Shown here: one piece after another, positions 23,594 to 36,200 of the stretch | How the letters are laid out: each line of letters opens with the position of its first letter | Numbering within the stretch: the first letter of the stretch is position 1 | Source of the DNA: Hydractinia symbiolongicarpus | Lineage: Eukaryota; Cnidaria; Hydrozoa; Anthoathecata; Hydractiniidae | Assembly: GCF_029227915.1 (NCBI RefSeq) | Contig: NC_079886.1 | Coordinates: forward strand, 16,406,501-16,470,500 | Direction of reading: 5' to 3' | DNA length: 64,000 nt | The notes under the pieces: generated by a model | The model's database searches: none | What the model saw: only the letters and a program-made list of their open reading frames with translations | Told to the model about the DNA's origin: nothing | Made by a program: the position numbers and the translations under genes

Positions 23594-26500
23594 TCAACGC
23601 TGTTTCTACAAAAATTAGCAGGGAAATTAAAACTACGTTAAAACGTTAGATCTTTCGTGCATTTAAATTTCGTGCAGCTAAATTTGACGCTTGTGATTAT
23701 TAATGATCTTCAATTTTATTATTAATTCTGTGTTAAATGTCATTGTTCATTTTTTTTTTTTAGTTTTGCGCCATATAACTTTTGTGCACTTTCTCCTCAG
23801 GTCACTCTTTTTATAGAGTCAAATTTCAGGAGTTTTGATGACTTTTGAAGCTTTTTCCAGAAGAATCTTTTCCAGAGAAATTGAGAATATTTAAGAAATT
23901 TCAAAGGTAATGAATGCCTAAAGTGACGAACAAATTATTTTTGTACCCCTGTAGCATTTATACGTGTTTTGAAGAATGTAACTAACCATACAGTTTTGTA
24001 AAATGAAAATTGAGGAGATTTTAAGAGAAATTTGTTAAAAAACTACTTATGGAGAAGATTTAGAAGGCTTAGCAGCCCTGTTTAAAAAAAATATTCCGCC
24101 CACATCAAATTTTCGCGCAGTCAAATGCGCGAAAATTTCATGAATTAAGGTAAGCATATGATCGTTTTAATTTTTAAAAAAAAGCAGCTATATTTACATA
24201 AAACAATTTGAAATTTAACTTACCGTTGAAGAGTTTGCTAAGAAATCCATTTGAGCGTGAAAATTACTTCGGTTCGGTATGAGCTCGCCATGTATATGCG
24301 ACGTGGCATCGGGTTGCATCAACGTATTATGTTCAGTATGTTGCAAGGTGGGTGGCTTCTCGTCAGAAGGTACAGACAAATCTGCGAAAGTGTCCCTGGA
24401 AGAGCCTCCAAGCCTTGCACTTGTTGCCGCCAACAGAGCGAGATCGGGAGACGCTGCATTGTGGTGGTCCAGCTCAGGCGATTTTTTTTGAGACTTCTTA
24501 CTTTTCTTTGGCTTCGATGCCGTTGGTGAATCGTTGAGTTTAGACAACATTGACGACAAAGGACTTTGAATCTTCCCATTTCCAAGCAAGTTAGATTCTG
24601 TTATGGACGCAGCTAAACGAGCATTTACTCCGAGTAGGCGATCACGCCTGGACTGTAAGCTTAGTAGTTTTTTCTCTAGTTTCGTATTATCAGCTTTTAA
24701 CTGGTGCAGACAACCCAACAAAGAAGCAACTGAAAAGTTATAGTAAACATATGTGGAACCACATAAATTAAATGTACAGTTGAGAGAATAAGAGGGATGA
24801 TGACAGTCGGTACTTGTTCACAAACTGAAAATGAATACAAAATATGTACACATACCATCGAAGTGTTCCGCTTTCGCAGTAAGAAATTGTGCACTTTGGT
24901 TCCATTGGTGTTCAAGAAATTGTTGAAAATTATCTGGGGGTTCATCACTAAAGCAAAATGAGATGAAAACAGGTTGTGAAAAACGGACTAACTGCACATT
25001 CGCAGGGAAAACCCGGCTTTGACTGATATAAATCCTTATTGCACATAATCCTGGTGGCCATGTACTTTTAAGCATGAACTAAAGCCTAGACAAAAAACAG
25101 GCAGTTTTATGGCAAACATAAGGGTTAGTATCCTTTAAAGCCCCGTTACTACCCTCATTCCTTTTAGACGATCTACAGACGTGAAGAAGAAAAATGTGCA
25201 TTAATAGTTTAACTCGTCCGTATTTAGTACTTGATACTAACTTGATAAAATTTTAGCATGTGGGGACTCTTAACAAATCTTATTTTTTGGATGCACGAAT
25301 GTTTTTTTCCACACGAGCACAGATTACGCACTTCACTGAAAATACTTTAACGATTTAACTATACATTAAATCAAGGAGTAAGCTCTAGCAGGGCTAGATA
25401 ATTAAATCACCTACTATTTTGGAGTGACGCTGTCCCAAGAGCTGACTTTTCCATTTTCTAACAAACCGAGCTGTGACGGTTGTGGGAATTTACGTTTCTT
25501 TTCATTGATCTTCTCTTTAGCGTGACCCTTTGCCTTTTTCTCAATGCTTTTTTCAATATGTTTATCTTTTTTCTTTCTTTCTACATCTTTACTTAAAATC
25601 TCTTTGTCCTTCTTCTTTTCTTTATTTAATTCCTTATAGCCATTTATTTTGTTTTTCAACTTTTTTAGCTTCTCTTTTTCGCTAGATTTTCTAATTTTTA
25701 GTTCAGACTTGTGTCTACTTTGTGATTCCTTTTTGTCGTGCACGTTGGTCGGGCCGCTTACGTCAAAAGGCTTCGAACTGTCTTTTAGGTGGTTCGTGAC
25801 AGGCGTGTTTAAAGGAGAGCTCATTTTCGACTTGTCATTACTTAATATTCCATTTACGGAGAAAGAATGCGAGCTAGCACTCTCTTTACACGACGCTTGT
25901 CCGTTGGGAACGGCAGCAGCTTTGCTACTTGGGTGGTTTTCAAATACAGCTTCGTCAGCCGTTACTGGTGAAATTGCTTCAAGTCTATTGTCTGACGATT
26001 TATCATCTAGCGAAACGACGTCTACGAGTTTCGGTTTCCGGCCGCGCTTCACAATTTCAACAGAAGTGTTGCTCGACGTGCTGTCAGTTCGTGATCGCCC
26101 CTTGCGCTCTTTCGCGTGTGTTTTAACTTCAGCTTCAGTAATGTGAGGTGTTACAGACGGCTGCTTAAACTAAAAGGTAAAAAGAAGTAGTAAATCATAC
26201 AAGGTGTTTATTTCAAATGAAATATAAGATAAATACGCTAACGTAAAGTACCCTGCGTGACCAATGAGTAGAGCAATAGCCAACATATTGTACATGCCCA
26301 TTTACACTAGCCTCTTCACATAGCAACCGTTTGGACTGGGCACTAAAATAAACAGAAATTCTGTTACTACATGTATTTACGTTGTTTTTTTAAATGACAA
26401 CAACAAAAACACCATCTCACCAAGTTACATGAAATGACAATTTGCAGCCTGCTTTATGGCAATTCATGCAAGCACCATTGGAGGTTTTACTTTCTCGACC

Positions 26501-29500
26501 ATTTTCCTCACAAATGTAACAAGTCTATGATATAAAAGAATGTTAACACCAAAAGTTATATTACGTTTATCGAAAGATCTTTAAAAGTTAGGAAAGAAAA
26601 AAACGAAAGAAAAAATGATTTTTTGGAGACTAAGGAAATACCTTAGATTAATTAATTTCCGCGAAGAATTGTTTTCATAAATGAAATACTTTTTCACAAT
26701 TTTAATGCTTTTTAAGCCAATTTATTGAAATAAGGTAGCCTTTAATTGCACTTGCTTATGTTACAAAATTCGCGATAGTTTCATTGTTTTGATTTTAACA
26801 ATGACAACGCCACCGCACACTGCCAGCATTAATTCCAAATAATCAAAAACAGTAAAAACGACATCATTATTTTTTACAGTTTGACTTTTTTTTCTCTAGT
26901 TAAAATGTAACGAAAGCTAAACAAAAAAAAATCAGGATTTTTGGAGCCTATAAGAGAAAAAATTGTTGATGTTTTAAGATATTTTATAATTGCCGTAAAG
27001 CACAAATGTTCGAAGTGTTAAAAACCACAATCTAAAAGTCTTCCCTAAGCCTTGTTACATTATTCAAAATTAAGTACATATTTATTGTTTTACTTTCCGA
27101 ATTTTTAGCCTAGTCAGATTTGCTAAGTGCATGACTTTTAATCAAAATCTCAGTTTCACTTTGTATGCTTGTTTACCTTCAGAAATCTTTCATGAGGCAC
27201 CGATGAAAATATAATGGGCTCCATTGTGCTGACATCACCAAAACGCACTTCAGGTATGTACAGTGCACAAACAACATGAGCCCAACCTGTAACAAAAATC
27301 GCATGCTGTGAAATAAATATTGATTAATAAATTGCAGTCTAACAGTAGGTTCGGGGACATACCAACATTATCTGTTCTTTTTAGTGCACCTTCTTTTGAA
27401 GGACATAGTTCACATTTCTAAAAACAAGTAAAAGAAATGATCGGGTTAACAACTCCTTTTTGCTACGCTGCATGGCTATGATCCTGGGTTTAAACAAATA
27501 TCTAACAAGAGGAGCTTCAAACAACAGGTTCACACTTCCCTTGGTCAACACAGAATTTGGCAAAAAAGCCTTCCCTCTTAGACCTGCAAAAGTGTGGAAT
27601 AATCTTCCAGACCAAGTGACCTGTGATGGAAGTCTGGTTTCGTTTGAGACTTCAATCTCTAATGTATTTAACAAATTCTAATGGAAATCACTCATTTGGT
27701 TGACCCCATCCCAGAATTACGTCATCATCAACTTAACTACCCTCCCCTAAGAAAACAAAAATATCCGTAAAAAATTATTAAAAGTTTTATATTTTAGTAT
27801 TTTTCACACTCATGATAAAATATGGTGTTAATTTTTTTTGGATTGCTTATGTCATCAAACTACTTGACCAAGGGGTAAAGTAGTTTGCCCTCCCTATTTG
27901 ATTACGTAATATGTGAACGCTCCATAATATGTTTGCAACAGACCAAACCAAATAGAGTAAGCCATGTAACTGAACTACACTGAAAAATAAATCACTTACC
28001 ACCCTGGCAACTCTTTCTTGAGATCTACATTTGCAACAAAACCAAGGACCACTTGGAACTTTAACAATGCCATAACAAGCTACAATAGAATAAACACAAT
28101 TAAACACCAAAGAGAATTAAAGGTTGTTATATGTAAGGGTAGTCAACTGGAAGCAAAGTAAACATGGCACACCAATAATCAATTTTTGTGATATACTTAA
28201 TAGATGATGGGATAGAAAAGGGCATTAAAAATCACTGGAAACAACTATACAGCATCATCACAACACCTTGGTGTTAAAATATCTGCACAAACTGTGACAC
28301 TTAGCTCAACATATAGCTATATACAAAACAAGAAAGAAATATAATGTCAATTTGCAAACAATTCCTGTCTGTGAAGAGAAAACCTCTTTACATTTGGACT
28401 GGAAGCACTGTAAGCCACTTGCCATTGATTTGTTAATGGTTATTTTGTTGCAACAACCATTATAGTTTATAAAAAACGGGATATGCAATTTTAACATTTT
28501 TATTGTAAAATGATTCGCAAAGACACTATTGGCAACTTGCAAATTGCAACATAGTAATTCGAACCCTGTTTAAGGATTTCAATCTATGAAAACGCATTAA
28601 TCTACAAAAAAAGCTACAATCCATGCCAAACCATCAATTTCCATACACTACATCAGCTTACATTGGCCCTTCCAACAACATTGTCCACCAGTACAACACA
28701 ATAAAACATCTGTCAAGTGTCTTTTTTAATCCAGTCATATTTTAATATTTAGTAGAATATTTTCTAGCAGATTAAGTAAGGTACAGGTTGTCGCAGAGGC
28801 TATCGAGACAGACCCTGATGACAATAAAATTTTTCTATAGTTGTTTTTACAGTGCACAAAACAAGACTTCAATAAAAACATAACGCACAAGGTCTTTGAA
28901 CAAGAAAAAAGCAACTTTGCAATAAATTGTGCGCTCCGAGCTTTTATATTTTTAAAAGCATGAGCGAATTAAAAATTAAAAAATAATAAAAAAGTACCAA
29001 AATTCCCTTAAGTTGCTCTTTTAGTGTTACGACCAAACATAGTATGTCAATGCTAAATGCCAACATGAATTTATAGGGCTGGAGCTTTTAATGCTATGCT
29101 CCCTGTTTTATTCATTGTTTTGGGGTTTATTTGGCTGAAAATGTTTTACTGCAATTGAATATTATGGTTAAATTCTTATAAAATTTAAAAACTTTGTTTT
29201 ATAAATCTTGTTCTGATAGTCACATGGTAAATATTCAACACTTTCTATGTTATATAATTTTTGCTGGTAAATCCAAATATGCCATTCATTTTCCCCAAGT
29301 TTTTTTTTCTCTTTTAAAATTTAATGTTGTTAACCCGAATAGGAGGGTTCCGATAAGCTGCAAATGCCTCCATATATAAGGGTGAGTTCAGACGACTTTT
29401 TAAATTAAATTGTTGGTTGTCCTCCGAAACCGCCTGCACTTTCCCGAACTTGTCCATGACATTCTTGAAATGCAATTCCTTGTAATATTTATCAAACTTA

Positions 29501-30601
29501 TTGGCACCCTCGTACTCTGATCTAAGAACAAGTACCATTTAAACATTTTGTGTTTCAATAAGTATTCTAGACAGCGCCTCAAAAAATCTATGTCTTGGGT
29601 AAGATGTCTTTTTAATTTGAAATTTTTGTCAGATGAGAACAGTTAAAGCCTGATATTTTTCCAGAGTCTTTCCACACTTAAAAACAAGAGTGTCGACTTG
29701 CCGAAAACGCCATATATGTTAGGGCGGCCGCAGGCATTTTTCGGAGTTTTTTGTCTGTAACCACCCGGAAAAGCCTGGGCCTGCCTGAATTGCGCCCGAA
29801 ATGCTATGTACGCATAGATCATTGTTCTCATTTAAATTTTGTTGTGAAGAAGGAAGGTGCTATTTTGTCGTTTTACTCTCCGTTAATTATTTGTTGATTT
29901 TTATTACAGCTATATCTATTGAATAAATGATATAAAAACAAGTTTTTTCAGAACCTCCACTGTTGAGTATATGACTATTAGTCTACCGTTATGTTTATGT
30001 TTGGTATTGGGTACCTTAACCGTAGCTGTACTGTAAAGAATCTACGGGTTTCGTTAATACACAGAAGACAAACATTTTTGTTAATATAAATATATGCATT
30101 CTTATTTCATTTACTAACCCTCCGTCATAACCAGAGATTTAAGTCTAGCATCCACTACACCACTGCTCGACATTGAAAGAATAAATCATACATCATGGTA
30201 ATAAATGTTTAAAAAATGTTGTTTTGGGTTGATTCAGGTTGATTCGGGTTGATTTTTTTTTAAAACGCTGAAAGTCGCTGAAAGTCGCCGACAGCCCCGT
30301 GGATCTTGCCACGTTTCTGGCGAGAGTCAGAACCCTCGTAAAAGAAACTGCCCAGAGCTGTACCATGGTGATTTTATTTTGCATTGGATAATCTCAATGC
30401 ATACTATTTTAAATATTTTATGTCAACTATATGCTACGTGACATAAAAGATACATATTAGAGAAAAAGAAATGCAAATGCCAGCTAGACCTTGATGCACT
30501 GCTACATTGCAGCCACTTCCATCACAGTAGACCAAGGGATTTTCGTTCCAACCTCTTTCGTCGAGGCATACACAGCAGCCCCCTACCATTTCACGCACCA
30601 T
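23594..30601 (-). CDS. MLLT10: MLLT10/AF10-MLLT6 family PHD-finger chromatin protein
   Basis: Ten minus-strand exons: 30601-30490, 28079-28000, 27417-27363, 27286-27177, 26524-26421, 26342-26252, 26169-25415, 24947-24856, 24729-24224, and a tiny last exon 23605-23594 (least certain). All phases agree and give 638 residues. ATG 30601 follows an in-frame stop. PHD1 reads [20 protein letters not shown], then [14 protein letters not shown]. The zinc knuckle/extended PHD reads [43 protein letters not shown] and HVTCAQ. A Lys-rich region at about residues 190-430 follows. The C-terminal octapeptide/leucine-zipper motif ([18 protein letters not shown], then [17 protein letters not shown]) is the part that binds DOT1L in known AF10/AF17. 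The protein probably recruits DOT1-type H3K79 methylation in the nucleus. It is shorter than the vertebrate proteins of about 1000 residues. Confidence 0.88.
27427..27681 (+). pseudogene. Non-LTR retrotransposon reverse-transcriptase C-terminal fragment
   Basis: Lies in an intron of the MLLT10-like gene, in antisense. It encodes [20 protein letters not shown] and [10 protein letters not shown], then a short tail and stop. This matches the C-terminal LP-x-T-x-x-G-x-x-(S/A)F-x-x-x-(A)x-x-x-W-N-x-LP signature of jockey/CR1-like LINE ORF2 proteins. Only the end of the protein is present, with no RT core, so it is a dead 5'-truncated insertion. Confidence 0.65.
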
Positions 30602-31304
30602 ATCTTACATTACTTTGGCAAGTTTCTTATATTTCCAATATTAATTTAATAACAGAACCCACTTCCATGTGCTATAATAATCTTGTTTGCCCCTCATTTC
30701 TCTACTTGCCGCTTGCGCATTGCTTGTAAACTTTTTGAAATATCTACCAAGTTTGTCATTCATACGTTTATGAACATAATTTTTTGTTAGAACACATGGC
30801 CAGCCCTGAAGCTTCCATGCTAGATTATGAAACGGGGGATATGTTCATAAATCTGTTTTTCATAATTTTTTTTCACTTCTGATGTATATTTCATATTAAC
30901 TCATTAATTTCTAGCTTTAAATTTATTCGCGTAATTTTATGAGGTTAATGTAATGTAGTTATTAAATAAATATATTTTAGAGCCTTTTAATGTTTCTCTG
31001 ACGCTCCCTTAAACAAAATTGATTATAGCATTTCAAGCTGCCACCAACGTGATAAACCACATACCAAATATAATATAACATATAGAAAGAAAGAAATCCC
31101 ATTTACAAAAAATATATAAAAGAACAAGTAAGAAGTGGCAATTTTTTTTTGATTTGATTATCTTTAAAAAAATTTTATGTATCTAGTTCATATTATATTC
31201 TTTTTTTATCAACAATACCAGTCTGCAAAATATCCATTTGGACACCAGTTTCTTTGTTGGGGAAAAAGTTCTTCGTGGTGCATTTCAATGAAGAATCAAA
31301 AACG
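30602..31304. promoter_or_regulatory. Divergent promoter region between MLLT10-like and RBM45 genes
   Basis: About 700 bp separate the two head-to-head start codons, so both promoters and 5' UTRs must fit here unless there are upstream non-coding exons. The sequence is AT-rich with no evident CpG-dense core. Shared regulation is an inference from layout. Confidence 0.45.
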
Positions 31305-33287
31305 ATGATGTCTGCTCCACCGGTTGCAAATGGTGGATTTTCAGGGTATGATTACTATCCTTATGGTTATCAGATGCCAGTTGCTGCCACTGTAGTGTCG
31401 CAAGCATTTAATGGTTCTCAAGTTAGTTTGTCTTCTTCTTCTTCCATGAAAAATGATAACGATGTCCGAGAAAACAGAGATAAAGAGAGGGGTAGGGAAA
31501 GAAGGGACTCTCAGTCTTCAAGAGATAGAGATCATAAATCTATGTTTGGAAGTCAAGTGGATCATGATAAGCCACCATTTTCTAGGGTTTTTGTTGTGTG
31601 TAGTAAATATCATTCCAGTGACACACTAAAGAGTGCTTTTTTAAAATATGGAAATGTTGAAGACGTTTGGGTTGTAAAAGATAAACAAACAAAAGAAAAC
31701 AGAGGTGTAGCATATGTGAAATTTTCCAAAATGTCAGAAGCTTGCCTTGCGGTTGAAAGCATGGATGGAAAAAAGTTGACTGAAGATGATGACACTAAAC
31801 CTTTGAAGGTAGGGCTAGCTAAACCACTAGTTCAAACCACAATACTGTACGTTTGAACGTTGTTTGGAGGTTATTTTAAAAAAACCTGCCCTCTGTTTTG
31901 CTTAGCCAGATAAAAAATATATAAACAAGGTCTAAATCCCCAAAATGTGAAGCATGTCCAACAGGGGCGCTCTGCACTTGGTCAGTATTTTTTTTAAAAC
32001 AGAGCACAAAAAGCGTGAAATGTTTTTGTGGTGATGTACCCCAAACATTTGAGGCGGATTTATTCAATATTTGCGTATTGTTTAAATCATCAGTATTTCC
32101 AATGAATTGTTTTTGTTTACTCATGCAAGTTAAATATTTGTAAATTTATGAAAATATTTATATATATATAGGTTATTATTGCACAGCCAAAATCATCAAA
32201 ATCAACAGAAGATTTCAATGATGAATCAGCCTTAACACGTCTGTTTGTTGTTATACCAAAAGGGATGGATGAGAAGGATTTAAGAAAGGCTTTTGAAGAG
32301 TATGGCGAGATTGATTATGTTCAAGTTGTTAAAGATAGGAAAACTGGTGAAAAGAAGGGTTTTGGTTATGTAAAGTATAGGCGTGCTTATAATGCAGCGG
32401 TGGCAGTGGAGACCTGTGACAAATCTTATCGAGCAGTTATGGCGGAACCTAAGTCAGTTAAGATCAAAAGAGACTTAGCACATACAGATATGCAATCATC
32501 TAGTCATTTTGGTAGCATGGGTACTTCATTGGACGTGTCCCTGGGATTAAATACTAGTGCCAATCGTAGCGACATTCAAAGTGCAATCCCTCCCGGATTT
32601 GGTATTAATTTTCAAGAAAACCGAACATCTGCCGTAATAGGTAACAGATTACAAGTTCAAGTAGCAGTAACGGTAACGCAGGAACATTTGGCAAGACTTT
32701 TTGATTTGATACCAGGTTTAGAGCTGTGCGATTTAAAAAAGAATTATTCTACTGGAGAATCAAAGGGAGTTGCCGTTGTTGTTTATAACTCTGTTGGTTC
32801 AGCAATTTATGCAAAAGAAAAATTAAATGGATTTGAATATCCACCAGGCTACAAATTAATTGTACGGTATGCTCCTGATGAAGTCGATGGCAATGTTACT
32901 GCTGTAAGATCATCGCAATTAGACCTTTCTCATCCTACACAGCAATTAAATGCTGGAATAACCTATTGCACTGTTCAGTTACCTGCTGCTCAGCCACTTT
33001 CTGACTCAGAAACATGTGCAGAAAGACTTTTCATTGTATGTCACCCATCACCTCCCCCAGATAATGTGTTAAAAGATGTTTTTTGTCGTTTTGGGGACCT
33101 AATTGACGTCTTTATGTTAAGAAATAAAAATTTTGGTTATGCAAAATATTCTAGTGTGGAATCAGCAGAAAGAGCAATTAGAATATTGCATGGTGCAGAA
33201 GTGTTAGGGAAAAAATTAAAAGTTTTGCAGGCTGAGCCACCAAAGTCTTCTTCATCTGAAAGTGCACGCAAACGACCAAGAACTTAA
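31305..33287 (+). CDS. RBM45: RNA-binding protein RBM45
   Basis: Exons 31305-31808 and 32172-33287 join in phase 0 (AAG^GTAGGG donor, poly-TA then TAG acceptor); 539 residues. ATG 31305 was chosen as the first of a tandem MM before SAPPVANGG; translation could also start one codon later. RRM1 (about 93-170) has SRVFVVCSKY, then VWVVKDKQTKENRGVAYVKF. RRM2 (about 190-265) has TRLFVVIPKGMDEKDLRKAF and GEKKGFGYVKY, then CDKSYRAVMAEPK. RRM3 has LFDLIPGLELCDLKKNYSTG and SAIYAKEKLNGFEYPPG. RRM4 has ERLFIVCHPSPPPDNVLKDV, then FCRFGDLIDVF and NFGYAKY. A basic ARKRPRT end resembles the nuclear signal of RBM45. The RRM3 and RRM4 motifs are specific to RBM45. The N-terminal Ser/Arg-rich extension is longer than in vertebrates. 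RBM45 acts in nuclear RNA processing. Confidence 0.92.
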
Positions 33288-36200
33288 ATTATGGTAAGTA
33301 TTTTGTAAACAAAATACTTTAACAGGGAAAAATTTCGGTCGCATTTTTAGTAAACCTAGCATTAATTTAAATACTTTTATGCATGTTGACATCATTTGTT
33401 GTATAATTTTATCTACGATAAAATGCTAAAAGCAACACCCACAGTTATTAGGGAAAATTTGTACCTTTTATAGGGGAATTTAAAAAATTAAAAAGTTTTC
33501 TTTTAAAATAGTTGGTTTATTTGAAACCTATTGAAAAAGTAGAATAAGAACACCGAGTAGTTTTTTCACATCTGTATGATATTTTACATTCCTAAGGAAA
33601 CAAACAACTGAAAAATCGAAAGATTTAAATCTTGCTAGTATGCTGCCTATAAGGTAGTAGAAGTGTAGGGTAGGTGTTACGGCCTCACAAGCGTCGAGAG
33701 TTTACTCTAATTTCCATGTAATGTTAGAGTGATTACACACCTGCTTTCGAATTTCTGCTCAAATAGTTTTATGCAGTGCAGTACACATCCGCTATACGAT
33801 ACAAGTGTCGTTAATTGGAAGCCTGCTATTTCAAACAAATTTCGTTGTACCTTTCTTTAAAAAAACTGCCTAACTCGATCATTCGTTTCATCAAACATAT
33901 TTTCAGATCCCTTCCTTGTTCGAATTAACGGAATTGTACTGTTATTAAAAACTTCTTTTGCAGTAGGATTGCGTTGAGTCTTATTCAACTGGCTGTTGTG
34001 TACTAGTTAACGCCGAAGAAATCACTGGTAAGATATTTTTAACAATTAACTTTGCTTATTTTGTTTTTTCTTACTCCCCATTAGATTAAAGACGAAAACT
34101 CGCACGGAATTGTTTAACAAACAAATTACTAATGATTACAAGAAGATGACTATTCATGTTGACCCGACGCTTCATACACGCACAGATGATAACTATTACC
34201 ACTGCCCCTTACAAATGCAGTTAAACGTAAGCTTTCAATCAAGTTTACTTCCTACCTTTAACTTTAAAAGACAAATTAACTATAATATATATAAATATAG
34301 TTGAGTAAAGAAATAAAAAAACTGAGAAGCTAATGTATATATATATGTAGATAGATCGGGAGACTACAGTTTCAAGTTGTTCATACTTATGACGCATGAT
34401 ACTTTGTTCCATTGGATATTTAGTAGCTAGCAAAACGATAAAAGCTGGTTTTTACATAAATAATTAATATAAAGTATCGATAAAAAATGTTTCTTTGTTT
34501 TTGTTTTATTATTTGTTTTCAAAAGATATGTATTGGTTATTTAAAAGCTTTGTTAAACGCTTTCAGTTAATATGAAGGGAAATTCAGCTTTGCTTCGTTT
34601 TAATAAAAAACACCTAGTCCATTATTAAGCATTTTAGGGTAATAAAAGATCTAAGTAATTAATTATATACTATTATTTAGTGATTCAAACCTAAGTTCAT
34701 TTAATCCTGTTTAAAATCCATCATCATTTCTCAAATTACGAACCATTAAAATTCGAAACAAATTTCAAACTAAAAATGACGCATGTACAGAACTCACTGA
34801 CTGGGAATTATTCTCAATTAATGCGAAACCGTCTTCAAATTGACTAGAAAACGAACAAGATGTACAGATTAACCTTAATAAACAAACTGACTAAGAAATA
34901 GAATCTCTTCTGGTTGAAGAGCTAAGCAAGGTTGTTTTTTGTTGTTATAAAACGTTCCATTGAACCATATATTTATTGTGTTTTTGTATCGAAACGTGTT
35001 GGTTGATTGTTCGTTAAAACGAATTTTTAAAAGAATCTAAAACGTTATTCCACTTATATGTATAGTTCTTATGTTAATTATATCTTTGTGTACATATTGC
35101 CAGAAGCATGTCGATGTTTATATGTTATATGCAAAAAATAACCAACTAAAGCCTTCAAGTGTCCCGGTCCAGTCTCGTGTGGCAAAAGGTAAACACTTGC
35201 TGTTTTTACTTTGTTATTTTTTGAGTGAGAATATATTTATGCGATAGCGTTATTCGCATTTAACCTGAAACTAAGAAGATTTAGTCGTATTAGAGAGTGT
35301 ATTATGTTGAGAAAAGAATTTATCTATACACGCGTGTGTATTTTTTTGTTTTATTGTACCCCATATTGACTTTGCACTTTCAGTGCACTTATGAGTAACA
35401 AGTCATGGAAAAAAAACAAAAGAATGAAGTTAACTAAATTCATTTTACAAAAACACTTATGTTAAGAAATGTCGACCAAGAATCGCAAAATTAATGCGCT
35501 TCAATTAGCTTAGATTTGTCAGAGATTTCGTAATAGCTGTTAATACTTGCTTGTGATTAAAAATATATTTTTTTGTTATTGTTTATCATTATCAAGTCCG
35601 CTATGTCCAACCTGGCAATTGATTGTACTTACTTTTCCTTAACACTTTCTCCTGAATCAGAATGCCCTAGGAATTAGCTTACTTTTTATAAAATGTAACG
35701 CCTTGCTTGCCTGGAAATTAAAAAGGTAAAATATACAATGTTTTATCACTTTCCATCGCATTCCGAGCTTGGAAATTAAATTTCGAGAAAATGCAGACAT
35801 TTCGACCTTGAAAATTGGAAGGGGTGTCTGATAATTACGCGTAATTAAAACATTGATGAGTTTACCGTAAGGGAAGAAATTGTTAGCCGAAAAAAGAACG
35901 TTACTTTGCAGGAAGAAACTTTCGCGTGTAAAAAATGGAGGGACATAACTTTCGCTAATAAATCAGTTCAATGATATTAGGCACAGGTGTTTCTTATTAT
36001 ATGTTCATGGAGATCATCAACGATAAAAACCACGTGGTTTTGAATTCATCTGAAGAGTTGTTAGCTAACAATTATTAAAAAAAAACCATGGGCTACGAAA
36101 CGATTTAATAAGCTCGATTTCCGAAAAATGGCGTGTAATAAACGGACCACTCAAAAGGTCAAGGTACAAAAATGATACACACTAGAACCACATAGACGTC

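Noticed and set aside
27381-27674. Minus-strand frame overlapping an MLLT10-like exon ([20 protein letters not shown])
   Set aside because: It is antisense to the LINE fragment; the real exon in this area is 27363-27417 in a different frame.
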